Notes: a model not told the origin generated them from the letters alone. DNA of 64,000 nucleotides from Lachnospiraceae bacterium (GCA_014804785.1 JAAUZD010000028.1:119404-183403), one strand, 5' to 3'; positions 44,529 through 53,054 are shown, numbered from the stretch's first letter. Made by a program: numbers and translations.

Positions 44529-44553
44529 GACAATCGACAATAGGCAATACAAT

Positions 44554-44597
44554 AACAGGCTGCTGCAAAAGAGGTCTCTCTAACGCAACAGCCTGTT
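44554..44597 (+). terminator. Hairpin after the 49-residue gene
   Basis: AACAGGCTGCTGC (44554-44566) pairs with GCAACAGCCTGTT (44585-44597) with one mismatch and an 18-base loop. It lies 25 bases past the stop codon and is followed by GTATCATTAAAAAAAG. Minus-strand transcripts would see a T-run first, so it could also serve the opposite direction. Confidence 0.55.
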
Positions 44598-44614
44598 GTA
44601 TCATTAAAAAAAGC

Positions 44615-44821
44615 ATGACTGAGTATTATGGCAAATACCTATGCCACCGCGTTGTAAACCATGCTGGCAGATTAGCACCTCGTTTTTATAGTCAGAAAGA
44701 AATGCTGCTTGCAGAACGCATTGAATTTAAAGATCCTTGGCATGTGGATATGTCAAAGTGCCAGTGGGATTGCTGGGAAAACTTATCCTGCATTAAAGAT
44801 TGGAAACAATTCAACTGTTAG
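44615..44821 (+). CDS. Uncertain 68-residue ORF
   Basis: The frame reads MTEYYGKYLCHRVVNHAGRL and ends in CWENLSCIKDWKQFNC, rich in Cys and Trp. No ribosome binding site of quality precedes it and no family is recognised. It may be a decayed fragment. The rest of 44598-44934 holds only the GGAGGACG site of the next gene. Confidence 0.2.
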   Translation: MTEYYGKYLCHRVVNHAGRLAPRFYSQKEMLLAERIEFKDPWHVDMSKCQWDCWENLSCIKDWKQFNC

Positions 44822-44934
44822 ATGAATTATTGTATCGTATTCTCTCCTTACGTTATTGCGGCTGCCATTTGATTATACTAAAATGAAGGCAGTACAGCAC
44901 AGTATTAATTCAATAGAGGAGGACGACAACAAGA

Positions 44935-45783
44935 ATGAATCATCTGAAAACAGGAGCGGTAATCAGTAAAAGACGCAAAGAATTAGGATTGACGCAGAGT
45001 CAGCTCGCCAAGTCTCTCAATATATCATTTCAGGCAGTCTCAAAGTGGGAAAACGGCACTGCGTACCCCGATATAGAAATGCTTCCGACACTGGCAGCAA
45101 CACTTAACACAACAATTGATGCTCTGCTCGGTTACAGCAGCGTAGTAACAGGTTATGACAAACGATACAATACAGAAGAATATTACTGGGGGCTTATGCC
45201 AAACCCTATTTGCTATGATATTATGAAGATTCTTCCACCTGTTAAACCATACCGTGTGCTAGATATTGGCTGCGGCGAAGGAAAAGATGCTATTTTCTTT
45301 GCCAAGTGCGGTTATGCGGTAACTGCATTTGATATATCCGAGCAGGGAATTGAAAAAGCAAAAAGACTTGCGGAATACAATAAAGTCGAGGTCGGATTCT
45401 TCAAAGCTGATATTCTAGATTATCGCCCCGACTCGGAGTATGACATTATATTCAGCAGCGGAGCTCTTCACATTATCTCTCCGACTGATCGGAAAGAGTT
45501 TTGTGACAGCTTGAAAACACATACCACGGATATCGGCATAAATGCCCTAAATGTATTTGTTCAAAAACCTTTTATTGCCCCTGCACCAGATAGTACAACG
45601 GAGGAAGAAAAAGTCCCCTTATGGTATTCAGGGCAGTTATTTGGATACTATCATGACTGGTTGTTCCATACCTGTAAGGAAGAAATATTTGACTGTAACA
45701 GCGGAGGCATACCTCATAAACATTGTATGGATACGCTTATTGCACAAAATAAAAAAAGTACTGCATTTCTACAGCACTTTTAA
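44935..45783 (+). CDS. XRE-family HTH fused to a SAM-dependent methyltransferase
   Basis: The N-terminal 70 residues are an XRE domain: GAVISKRRKELGLTQSQLAK, NISFQAVSKWENGTAYPDIE. From about 85 on is a class I methyltransferase with YRVLDIGCGEGKDAIFFAKC as motif I, VTAFDISEQGIEKAKRL as motif II and DIIFSSGALHII as motif III, of the TehB-like group. The fused DNA-binding domain suggests that the enzyme also regulates genes or that its methylation is under direct control. It stands alone before two tRNA genes on the other strand. Substrate unknown. Confidence 0.87.
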   Translation: MNHLKTGAVISKRRKELGLTQSQLAKSLNISFQAVSKWENGTAYPDIEMLPTLAATLNTTIDALLGYSSVVTGYDKRYNTEEYYWGLMPNPICYDIMKILPPVKPYRVLDIGCGEGKDAIFFAKCGYAVTAFDISEQGIEKAKRLAEYNKVEVGFFKADILDYRPDSEYDIIFSSGALHIISPTDRKEFCDSLKTHTTDIGINALNVFVQKPFIAPAPDSTTEEEKVPLWYSGQLFGYYHDWLFHTCKEEIFDCNSGGIPHKHCMDTLIAQNKKSTAFLQHF

Positions 45784-45784
45784 A

Positions 45785-45858
45785 TAGCGAGAGGGGGATT
45801 TGAACCCTCGACACCACGGGTATGAACCGTGTGCTCTAGCCAACTGAGCTATCTCGCC
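45785..45858 (-). tRNA. tRNA-Met (anticodon CAT)
   Basis: The minus strand folds into a full cloverleaf: acceptor GGCGAGA with TCTCGCT, D-loop AGCTCAGTTGGCTAGAGC, anticodon stem CACGG/CCGTG with loop TTCATAC, and T-arm GAGGGTTCAAATCCCCCTC. The anticodon is CAT. The lack of an initiator-type C1-A72 mismatch (here G-T) favours elongator Met; a lysidine-modified Ile reading cannot be excluded. No CCA is encoded. It is 28 bp downstream of tRNA-Val. Confidence 0.93.
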
Positions 45859-45886
45859 ATATGAAATTAATCCGGTTCCCCGGAAA

Positions 45887-45959
45887 TGGGACCTATAGGG
45901 CTCGAACCTATGACCCTCTGCTTGTAAGGCAGATGCTCTCCCAGCTGAGCTAAGATCCC
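45887..45959 (-). tRNA. tRNA-Val (anticodon TAC)
   Basis: A full cloverleaf on the minus strand: acceptor GGGATCT with AGGTCCC, D-arm AGCTCAGCTGGGAGAGC, anticodon stem TCTGC/GCAGA with loop CTTACAA and T-arm with GGTTCGAGCCC. The anticodon TAC reads GTN valine codons. No CCA is encoded. A near-consensus promoter lies 34-63 bp upstream, probably transcribing Val then Met. Confidence 0.95.
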
Positions 45960-45992
45960 ATTTTCTGGGTCATTTATCTGACCCGCTTTGCT

Positions 45993-46022
45993 AGTATACT
46001 ATTTTTTCGATATACTTGTCAA
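45993..46022 (-). promoter_or_regulatory. Promoter of the tRNA-Val/tRNA-Met unit
   Basis: On the minus strand there is a perfect -35 TTGACA (46017-46022), an 18-bp spacer and a -10 TATACT (45993-45998). A short GGGTCA/TGACCC hairpin lies in the leader between it and tRNA-Val. Confidence 0.8.
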
Positions 46023-46081
46023 GTTTTTTTCAAAGTTTTTTCAACTTTTTTGCTAGTGTTCAGAATCGCTTCGGACATTCT

Positions 46082-46726
46082 TCATGATGATAATCCCACA
46101 AAATGTCGGAGCAGCAAACTTCCATCCACTGCATCTTCCCTCTTGTGCTCAAAACAAAGTCTCTCTGGATGCCACTGCACCCCCATGACCAGAAGATAAG
46201 TGTGGCTCAGTCCCTCCACGACTCCATCTTCTGCCCGCTGCACATACCTAATTCCTTGTCCGGGAACGTCCACTCCCTGATGATGGGCACTGTTGACCGG
46301 AAAAGAACTCCCATACAGTTTTTCCAGAAAAGAATCCTTCTCTGCCGTGGTGCCATGCACTTGATCCTTTCCCAGATACTCGTGACTTTTACTGGTCTCA
46401 AGATGCTGGAACATATCTCCGCCAAAATAAATATTAATCAGCTGCATTCCCTTGCAGATTCCGAGAACCGGTTTTCTGTCAAGGATAAACGCCTTCAAAA
46501 CTGCCAGCTGAAGTCTGTCAAGTTCCGGATCAAAAAAACGGCTCCCCTTGGGAATCTGACCAAACAGCCTTGGATCAATGTCTCCCCCTCCCGGCAATAT
46601 CAGACCGCTGTATAAAGAGACGTCAGGCACATGCAGGGAAGTCTCTGACATAACGCCGAGACTTTGCATGGCCTTTTCATAATTTGCAGTTTTATCCGGC
46701 TCTCCGGCTATTAGTATTCTTTTCAA
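46082..46726 (-). CDS. Class I glutamine amidotransferase-like peptidase C26 (PuuD-like)
   Basis: The 214-residue product has the triad of the gamma-glutamyl-GABA hydrolase group: nucleophile Cys in VLGICKGMQLINIYFGG and the His/Glu pair in MGVQWHPERL. GLILPGGGDIDPRLFGQ precedes them. PuuD and relatives hydrolyse gamma-glutamyl amides in polyamine breakdown; other members act on different gamma-glutamyl compounds. At 214 residues it is somewhat shorter than PuuD (254). It stands apart from the LRR gene by about 100 bp. Confidence 0.87.
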   Translation of the reverse strand: MKRILIAGEPDKTANYEKAMQSLGVMSETSLHVPDVSLYSGLILPGGGDIDPRLFGQIPKGSRFFDPELDRLQLAVLKAFILDRKPVLGICKGMQLINIYFGGDMFQHLETSKSHEYLGKDQVHGTTAEKDSFLEKLYGSSFPVNSAHHQGVDVPGQGIRYVQRAEDGVVEGLSHTYLLVMGVQWHPERLCFEHKREDAVDGSLLLRHFVGLSS

Positions 46727-46827
46727 ACTTCCAACTCCCTAACATACAACTACTTTAATGTATGTGGGAATACCAAACGACGACACACTTTGTGTGACGT
46801 CTTATTGGACCAAACGGCGACACACAG

Positions 46828-47724
46828 TCAGTCCAAAGATAGCATATCAAAAAAGTCCATCCCTTCTATCTGCTGGGATTTGTACCGCATCAGATATCCC
46901 TTCATTTCAGGATAATGTTCCCCCATGCGGGACAGGATTTTGTCATAATTTTCTTCTTTAAGGCAACCTGCCCCGGTGAATGCCGTGTAATATGCCTGTT
47001 CATTTCCGTGCTCGTGAAATACCACTTCCCATGCCGCCTCTGAAACGCATCCTACTGTATGCTCTTCCAGATAGCTGCCAAGTTCCTTTCGAAATCCGTC
47101 CGCAAGCCCCACATCATTGATCAGCCGCAAAAAACATAATCTCGCCTTAGCACGGCGCTTCTCTGCCAGAAAAAGATCCATGTTAGCTACAATATCCTCT
47201 TCCCCGCAGTAGACCATTTTGGTATATCCCTCTTCATCCGGCTGTCTTAAAAATTCCTTCAGTTTATCATCAAATCTTCCAAGCCACTGCGCCTCTCCTG
47301 CCTGCTCCGGGGTAAAAAGATAATCTGCTTCCAGCTTAATCGGAACCGCACCGAGAAGCATTCCAACCTGTTCTTCCCTTGCACTATCTGCATCCAAATG
47401 GCAAATACTCGCAATCCGGTCACATTCTTTAAAAATTCCTCTCCCCAACACTAATTTTCGTCTGGGCATCCATACCTTCTCAAGACTACTGCAGTAGGCA
47501 AATGTCCAATCACCAATTTCTCTTAAGGTCTCCGGTAATCGAACTTCCTTAAGAATCTTGCAGCTGAGAAATGCCTTTTTTTCCAGCTTCGTCACCGGAA
47601 GGTCCTCTATTGTGTCCGGAAGCAGAATCCTGCTGCCGGTCACACGTCCGGATAAGATCGTAACCTCCACTCCGCAAACCCTATAAGTAAGATTTCCTCC
47701 CTCTATTTCCAATTCCTTATCCAT
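46828..47724 (-). CDS. Leucine-rich repeat (BspA/LRR_5-like) protein
   Basis: The start at ATG 47724 has GGAG six bases upstream; the product is about 298 residues with no signal peptide. Residues 5-120 contain LRR_5-style repeats: LEKKAFLSCKILKEVRLPET, then LREIGDWTFAYCSSLEKVWM. The remaining part is helical and charged and not recognised. LRR proteins of this type bind other proteins. It is the last gene of a run with MoxR and VWA genes, 26 bp downstream of the ATPase, which suggests that it is an adaptor or target of that complex. Confidence 0.72.
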   Translation of the reverse strand: MDKELEIEGGNLTYRVCGVEVTILSGRVTGSRILLPDTIEDLPVTKLEKKAFLSCKILKEVRLPETLREIGDWTFAYCSSLEKVWMPRRKLVLGRGIFKECDRIASICHLDADSAREEQVGMLLGAVPIKLEADYLFTPEQAGEAQWLGRFDDKLKEFLRQPDEEGYTKMVYCGEEDIVANMDLFLAEKRRAKARLCFLRLINDVGLADGFRKELGSYLEEHTVGCVSEAAWEVVFHEHGNEQAYYTAFTGAGCLKEENYDKILSRMGEHYPEMKGYLMRYKSQQIEGMDFFDMLSLD

Positions 47725-47750
47725 TATCTTCTCCATCATCAGACAATTCC

Positions 47751-49283
47751 TTACAAATCCAGCGCCTCTATTTCCCCCTGCAGACTATTCTGCCGTTCTG
47801 AAAGCATCAATTCCTTATTGTGCCTTTCATAAGCAGGCGATCCAAACTGGCTGATGAAACGCGCGCTATCGTTGTTTACGGTAAGCTCTGTTACCAGAAT
47901 AAGCATTTCATTTCCCTCTGCAAAAGCATTCTCAACAAATGCAAAGAGATTTTCAAGCCTGTCTTCTGTTCTTTTCGTCCGCTTTTTCAACTGTAGCGTC
48001 CGTTGGTCAAAAGCGTCCTTCAAAAGGTCAAACGCCTCTTTTCCTTCCGTTTTCCCTTCCAGCAGCAATTTTTTTCTTTCCTCCTCCAAGAAGCGCACAA
48101 TGTGCCTTCCTTTCCGCCTTTCTCTCTCTGAAAGACTTCCCGCCATTCTGGAAGACTCCATCTGTTTCAATCTTCCCTGAGTCTGGTTTTCCAGCATCTG
48201 CGCCACACTGATCTGAACCACCGCTTCACCGGAAGTACCCTTTTCCACTGCTGCTTTGACTGCTTTCAGGCTCTTAAGCAATTCCACCAGATAATCACTG
48301 TTTTCCATATCTTCCCGTATTTCACTTATTACTTTATCGGTGAGCATCCCAAGAAGGGAAAGCCTCTCGTCGAAGGCTGCCATCCTTGCCCGCTCAAGAG
48401 TCTGTGCCTTTGCTGTGCCACCCAAGATTTCCTCGGTCTGATACTCCTTCTTATACTTATTGAACAAATCATAATATGCCGTAAACTCTTTCACCACGCG
48501 CTCATTGCGGATATACTGTTCCACCAGGGTTTCATCCGCTTTCATGCCTTCTTCCTCATAAAGGCTTAAAATCTCCGAAAGATCTTCCCAGCCTCTTGCT
48601 GTTACATAGCTTCTTCCGTTTACCGTCGTCTCTATTTTATAAAAATATTCCTTTTTAAGCTCCAGGAAATTCAAAATTGCCGCGTGAAGTCCTTTTTGCT
48701 GAGCATACTCTTTCCACGCCTTATAATCTGCCTCTACCTCAAGCACCTTAAGGCGGTCCATAGTCACCACATCAAACTCCCGCACCGACTTATTATATTC
48801 CGGCGGATTTCCTGCCGTCACAATGACCCATCCTTCGGGCACACTATGACGTCCGAACACTTTGTACTGCAGGAACTGGAGCATGGAAGGCGCCAGCGTT
48901 TCTGATACGCAGTTAATTTCATCCAGAAAAAGAATTCCCTCCCGCATACCACTTTTTTCCATCACCTCATAAATAGATGCAATAATCTCACTCATGGTAT
49001 ACTCTGAAACGTCAAATTTCATGCCCTGATATTCCCTGTGTGAAATGAAAGGAAGCCCCAATGCCGATTGTCTGGTGTGATGAGTCATCGAATAAGAAAC
49101 CAGTGCAAGATCAAGCTCCTGGGCAATCTGCTCCATGATGGCTGTTTTGCCGATTCCCGGCACCCCCAACAAAAACACCGGTCTCTGGCGCACTATCGGA
49201 ATCCTGTATTCTCCGAATTCATCCTTTTTCAAATATAAACGAACCGTATTTTCAATGTAATCCTTTGCCTGTCTGATATTCAT
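47751..49283 (-). CDS. MoxR-type AAA+ ATPase with extended C-terminus
   Basis: The ATG at 49283 has AGGGAG six bases upstream; the longer frame from 49430 reads into the VWA gene and is rejected. The 510-residue protein starts MNIRQAKDYIENTVRLYLKK. Walker A is LLGVPGIGKTAIMEQIA, Walker B GILFLDEINCVSETLAPSML, sensor VIVTAGNPPEYNKSVREFD. The last 200 residues are a long charged helical extension, unusual for MoxR ATPases, which are about 300-350. MoxR proteins work with VWA proteins to remodel complexes; the gene 10 bp upstream encodes one. Confidence 0.88.
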   Translation of the reverse strand: MNIRQAKDYIENTVRLYLKKDEFGEYRIPIVRQRPVFLLGVPGIGKTAIMEQIAQELDLALVSYSMTHHTRQSALGLPFISHREYQGMKFDVSEYTMSEIIASIYEVMEKSGMREGILFLDEINCVSETLAPSMLQFLQYKVFGRHSVPEGWVIVTAGNPPEYNKSVREFDVVTMDRLKVLEVEADYKAWKEYAQQKGLHAAILNFLELKKEYFYKIETTVNGRSYVTARGWEDLSEILSLYEEEGMKADETLVEQYIRNERVVKEFTAYYDLFNKYKKEYQTEEILGGTAKAQTLERARMAAFDERLSLLGMLTDKVISEIREDMENSDYLVELLKSLKAVKAAVEKGTSGEAVVQISVAQMLENQTQGRLKQMESSRMAGSLSERERRKGRHIVRFLEEERKKLLLEGKTEGKEAFDLLKDAFDQRTLQLKKRTKRTEDRLENLFAFVENAFAEGNEMLILVTELTVNNDSARFISQFGSPAYERHNKELMLSERQNSLQGEIEALDL

Positions 49284-49293
49284 ATATTTCTCC

Positions 49294-50583
49294 CTACATT
49301 TCTGATTCCAATTCTTCATAGTCCAGCAATACTTTAACCGCCCATGGAGGCACCTCCGGTCCTGTATCTCCATTGTCAAGAAATACGAACATGACATCAT
49401 AAGGCGGCATCGCCTTGGGATAAACGCCATAACCGTCCGTGAAATACAAAAGCCCTTTCAGATTTTCAAACTCTCCCTCTTTTATCAACTCATCCACATA
49501 CATAAATACCGGTCTGAAGTCCGTAGAGCCAAAACCTGTCAGTTTTTCATGATTAAGGAAATAGTCCAGATCATCCTTGCAGGTAATTCTGGTATCTCTT
49601 TGTACCTCATGGTCGCACTGAATAATATGCACATTCATTTTCCTAAAGAAATTTTCCTCCCCGCTAAGCAGCGCATAGGTTTTCCTTAAAAATGCCTGAA
49701 CCACCGGTCCACGGCAGGAGGCAGAGGTATCGATTGCTATGACAAATTCCTTTACTTTTTTCGTATCCTTATACTCAAGAGGCTCTACAAGAGGCATATT
49801 ACCATATCTTTCAAGTCCGTAAGTATAATAAATGTAATCGAACTCGTCATCATTCACCTGTAAATCTTCATTCATCACTGTGAACTTTCTAAGCAGCTGC
49901 CCATAATCGTACCTGTCTTTCACCGCTTCCAAAAGGCTTTTTTCCAGGCTTTCCGATTTCGTCTTCCCTGCTGAAAAAGACTTAAGATCCGCCTTTACTC
50001 TCTCGCTTAATTTCTTCCACTGCTCCAAGGTAATCTCCAGTTCTTCCCGGGGCTCCCAGAAATCATGAATATCCATAAAAAAAAGATCAGAAAGTTCCTC
50101 CCGTTCCTTTGTACTTATCTGAAAATTTTTCAGATATCTATATATTTTTTCCGCCGAAAGACTCCCTATATCTTCTCTTATGACCCGCAGCTTTCTTTCA
50201 AGTTCTTCATCCTTTTTGAGAGTCGTTCCAGGCATTTCAAGTTCCAGAATTGCTGCCTCCACCGCAAGATCCGCCGAAAGACTCCAGGCTTTCCTGTCCA
50301 CCTTATCAAAACGAAAACTATGATAAAAAATCATATGGAACAGAATATGGAGATACATGCGTACTGCAAAAGCCGGTTCTTCCTTATACTTTTTCAAAAG
50401 AAAAACCGGATCATAATAAATTTTAACACCGTCAGATGCAAATCCCAAAAGACCTTCCCGTGGCTCTGACACAAGCGCTGATAGTGCCATATCCAGAAAA
50501 CGCATATTTACCAGAATACTATCTCTGGAATAGCTTATGACCTTTTCAGCCAAGGATCTGGCTTTTTCATATAAATCACTCAT
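49294..50583 (-). CDS. VWA-like domain protein (COG3864/DUF2201-like), MoxR partner
   Basis: The 429-residue product has an N-terminal metallopeptidase-like region in which YLHILFHMIFYHSFR occupies the place of H-E-x-x-H but lacks the Glu (H-I-L-F-H), so it is probably inactive. The C-terminal VWA domain (about 260-429) has an intact MIDAS: FVIAIDTSASCRG (D-T-S-A-S), a Thr in GFGSTDFRP and an Asp in LLYFTDGYG. VWA proteins of this type form chaperone-like pairs with MoxR ATPases. It is eight bases downstream of the dCMP deaminase gene and ten bases upstream of the ATPase. Confidence 0.85.
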   Translation of the reverse strand: MSDLYEKARSLAEKVISYSRDSILVNMRFLDMALSALVSEPREGLLGFASDGVKIYYDPVFLLKKYKEEPAFAVRMYLHILFHMIFYHSFRFDKVDRKAWSLSADLAVEAAILELEMPGTTLKKDEELERKLRVIREDIGSLSAEKIYRYLKNFQISTKEREELSDLFFMDIHDFWEPREELEITLEQWKKLSERVKADLKSFSAGKTKSESLEKSLLEAVKDRYDYGQLLRKFTVMNEDLQVNDDEFDYIYYTYGLERYGNMPLVEPLEYKDTKKVKEFVIAIDTSASCRGPVVQAFLRKTYALLSGEENFFRKMNVHIIQCDHEVQRDTRITCKDDLDYFLNHEKLTGFGSTDFRPVFMYVDELIKEGEFENLKGLLYFTDGYGVYPKAMPPYDVMFVFLDNGDTGPEVPPWAVKVLLDYEELESEM

Positions 50584-50591
50584 TTTTTACC

Positions 50592-51083
50592 TTAATACCC
50601 TCTGGTTCCGTTTAAGGATTCGTCATTGTCTATCCATTCCTGCACTTCTATCATTCGATATTCATCTTTGCCGTCCCTGATGTAAACCCTTTCGATTCCG
50701 GCATTGATCATCACACGTTTGCACATAGAGCAGCTGTTGGAATTGGGAATGTATTCGCCGGTCTGAGCATCTACCCCGGCAAGATACATGGTACTTCCTA
50801 TCATTTTATCCCTGGATGCGCTGATAATAGCATTCATCTCCGCATGTACACTGCGGCATAACTCATAGCGCTCTCCCCTTGGAATATTCATTTCCTGCCT
50901 GATACACATGCCTGTGTCCGTACAATTTTTCCTCCCTCTGGGCGCACCCACATAACCGGTAGATATCACTTCATCATTTTTTACGATTACCGCCCCGTAT
51001 TTTCTCCTTACACAGGTGCTCCGCTTCGACACCGTTTCAGCCAGATCCAGATAATAGTTGATTTTGTCGCGACGTTCTATCAT
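50592..51083 (-). CDS. dCMP deaminase (ComEB-like cytidine/deoxycytidylate deaminase)
   Basis: The 163-residue zinc enzyme has the deaminase signature RSVHAEMNAIISASRD (His ligand and catalytic Glu) and CSMCKRVMINAGIERVYI (the two Cys ligands). The N-terminal CVRRKYGAVIVKND and STGYVGAPRG are typical of ComEB/dCMP deaminases, which make dUMP from dCMP for thymidylate synthesis. AGGAGG precedes the ATG by seven bases. It heads the closely packed deaminase-VWA-MoxR-LRR run, though this may be simple adjacency. Confidence 0.92.
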   Translation of the reverse strand: MIERRDKINYYLDLAETVSKRSTCVRRKYGAVIVKNDEVISTGYVGAPRGRKNCTDTGMCIRQEMNIPRGERYELCRSVHAEMNAIISASRDKMIGSTMYLAGVDAQTGEYIPNSNSCSMCKRVMINAGIERVYIRDGKDEYRMIEVQEWIDNDESLNGTRGY

Positions 51084-51101
51084 TTGTATACCTCCTGCAT
51101 G

Positions 51102-51120
51102 CCGCAGACCGTTTCTGCGG
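51102..51120 (-). terminator. Short hairpin between the MraY-like and dCMP deaminase genes
   Basis: CCGCAGA (51102-51108) and TCTGCGG (51114-51120) form a seven-base stem with a five-base loop just before the deaminase ribosome binding site. No T-run follows, so it is at most a weak terminator or a translational element. Confidence 0.35.
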
Positions 51121-51151
51121 TACTGCGCTCCTTCTTTCCTAAATCATTTAT

Positions 51152-52114
51152 TTATAATAGTAATAAATATACAACTGCCGCCGATACCATAATCTGGATA
51201 ATAGCGAACCGGAAGTCCGTCTGCGTGTTGGACCATCCAAGTTTTTTCCGTACATGGTCATGCAGCGGTGTCGTGACGTGTTTCAAAATATGAATCTTAA
51301 ATACCCGGATCAGAGCCACTTTCAAAAGCCCCAGCCCTCCATCTAAAATAAGCACGATAGCCGCTGGAATATAAAGCAGCGGGCTTCCGCTCTTAAGCGC
51401 GGCAATACTGATAAAAATTCCCATGGCCCGGCTTCCTGCATCTCCCATGAGCAGGCGGCTTGGGGCTGCATTATACCACAGATATCCTAAAATACAACTG
51501 ATAAACATAAGAAGCAAAAATGTAAATTCATCCTTGTTGCCCAAAATATTATCTGCCACAAAGAAGGTGGTCAACGTAATAATAGTCAGCGTACCCGAAA
51601 GCCCGTCCACGCCGTCGGAACAATTGGTCACGTTGATGGAGCCCCACACTAAGATTACTGTTAGAATTCCAAACAAAATCGGCGGGATCGTTACGCTGAT
51701 TCCCATAGTAGCAATCTGAATGGTATTTGAATTAAAGTTCAGATAAGTAACTGCAAGAACACTTGCAATAATCAGATCCAGAATACCTTTTTTAAACTCG
51801 CCCCAAGGATGCTCCGAAGCGTCATCCATATATCCGGTAAGCATTTCCGCCACAATCAGTATCATATAAATGACGATTTCCAGATTGACCGGTGCAAAAA
51901 GCAAAGCAGCTGCAACAAAAACAAAAATGAAAATAATGCCTGCTCCCCTTGGTTTTCCGGCTGAAAGCTTCCCGTCATGGGCAAAATCCCTACCCGCATC
52001 CCGGGGCAGAAGATTACAAAACTTAAATGTAAAAAAACAGGTTCCCAAAAATGCCATGAACAGCCCGATTGCCGCGATAACAGGCTGATTTTCTTTTAAT
52101 AAATAGTGTATCAC
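51152..52114 (-). CDS. MraY-like phospho-MurNAc-pentapeptide/GT4 transferase
   Basis: The 320-residue protein has about ten membrane segments and the family motifs: VTNCSDGVDGLSGTLTIITL (the D-G-L active-site region), LMGDAGSRAMG and TPLHDHVRKKLGW, which takes the place of the H-H-H-F loop of classical MraY. MraY transfers phospho-MurNAc-pentapeptide to undecaprenyl phosphate (lipid I). The last loop reads H-D-H rather than H-H-H, and the gene is away from any division/cell-wall cluster, so it may be a second copy or make another lipid-linked sugar. Confidence 0.87.
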   Translation of the reverse strand: MIHYLLKENQPVIAAIGLFMAFLGTCFFTFKFCNLLPRDAGRDFAHDGKLSAGKPRGAGIIFIFVFVAAALLFAPVNLEIVIYMILIVAEMLTGYMDDASEHPWGEFKKGILDLIIASVLAVTYLNFNSNTIQIATMGISVTIPPILFGILTVILVWGSINVTNCSDGVDGLSGTLTIITLTTFFVADNILGNKDEFTFLLLMFISCILGYLWYNAAPSRLLMGDAGSRAMGIFISIAALKSGSPLLYIPAAIVLILDGGLGLLKVALIRVFKIHILKHVTTPLHDHVRKKLGWSNTQTDFRFAIIQIMVSAAVVYLLLL

Positions 52115-52161
52115 AAATATCTCCTCCCAAAATCTGTATGTTTATAACGCACAGCGTTCTT

Positions 52162-52788
52162 TTAGGCTAATCCCAAGGCTTCCTTTGCCAGCTGGTCTGC
52201 CATATCATTATATTTATTATTAGAATGACTCGTCACCTTTACAAATCCAATCTTTATCTGCTGACTTGCTCTGTCATAAAAAGCTTTATATGCCTTGGTG
52301 CCCTCCTTGTTCGTCTTCCACTCTCCCAGACACCACTTAGCGACTCCCTCATAATCATAATAAATCTCTATCTCCGAAAGGTGATGGTCTATAGCATACT
52401 GCATCGCTGCTTCCGCACCCTTGATTTCCCCTGCCACATTGCGCATGGCGGACAAATTTTCATCATTGAATTTACGGCTGTATTTCTCTTCCCTGCCGCC
52501 TCGAAGCACCACTATCCCATAAGAAAATTCTTTTGTAGCATTATTGTAACTTCCGTCCACATATATTTTAACACAGTCTTCCCCATTCAAACCATCTTTT
52601 TGCTCAAAATCATTATCTGATTTTTCCTCTTCATACGCAATCCCCAGATAGGCACATGCTTCTGCCTTTGATTTGAAGCTTTTGAACTCAGCGCCGGGAT
52701 ACCCGCTCACATTAATCCTGCATTCCTCCCAAGTCCTGAATATCCCTCTCTGCATTCCTATCTTCACTGCATAATATTTTTCAGCCAT
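52162..52788 (-). CDS. Ribonuclease H with N-terminal viroplasmin (RNA:DNA hybrid-binding) domain
   Basis: The ATG at 52788 follows AAGGAGG at six bases; the product is 208 residues. The N-terminal 45 residues (MAEKYYAVKIGMQRGIFRTW, AEFKSFKSKAEACAYLG) are a caulimovirus-viroplasmin/hybrid-binding domain. The RNase HI domain begins KIYVDGSYNNATKEFSYGIV (first Asp) and continues with EIKGAEAAMQYAID (Glu), IYYDYEGVAKW (Asp) and VKVTSHSNNKYNDMADQLAK (His, final Asp). It removes RNA from RNA/DNA hybrids in the cytosol. Confidence 0.93.
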   Translation of the reverse strand: MAEKYYAVKIGMQRGIFRTWEECRINVSGYPGAEFKSFKSKAEACAYLGIAYEEEKSDNDFEQKDGLNGEDCVKIYVDGSYNNATKEFSYGIVVLRGGREEKYSRKFNDENLSAMRNVAGEIKGAEAAMQYAIDHHLSEIEIYYDYEGVAKWCLGEWKTNKEGTKAYKAFYDRASQQIKIGFVKVTSHSNNKYNDMADQLAKEALGLA

Positions 52789-52990
52789 GAAATACCTCCT
52801 TATGCTGAATCTTCTTTCGTGTTTTATCACTATTTACATAAAATATTTCATAGTATTCTATCAAATAGAGATTTTTTGTCAATAGATTTTCCTTTTTGTG
52901 AAAGTATCAGTTTATATTCAGGGTTACTTTTTATCTTACGCGATGACTAACACTTTACCCTTTCATGAGCAGCATACTATATCAGAACAC

Positions 52991-53048
52991 AAAAACAGCC
53001 GTAAACCCGTGATTTTGCTGAAAATCCTTTAAGTTTACGGCTGTTTTT
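52991..53048 (-). terminator. Strong bidirectional terminator after tRNA-Gly
   Basis: AAAAACAGCCGTAAAC (52991-53006) and GTTTACGGCTGTTTTT (53033-53048) are perfect inverted copies, with a GC-rich stem and T-runs at both ends. It starts seven bases beyond the 3' end of tRNA-Gly and so ends its transcript; it could also act on plus-strand transcripts. Confidence 0.85.
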
Positions 53049-53054
53049 CATCTA

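Noticed and set aside
46780-46801. ACGACACAC/GTGTGACGT-like hairpin upstream of the C26 peptidase gene
   Set aside because: Short and imperfect, with no promoter or T-run; too weak to list as an operator or terminator.
49284-49430. Longer MoxR ATPase frame starting inside the VWA gene
   Set aside because: The residues are the out-of-frame shadow of the VWA C-terminus; AGGGAG before ATG 49283 supports the shorter form.
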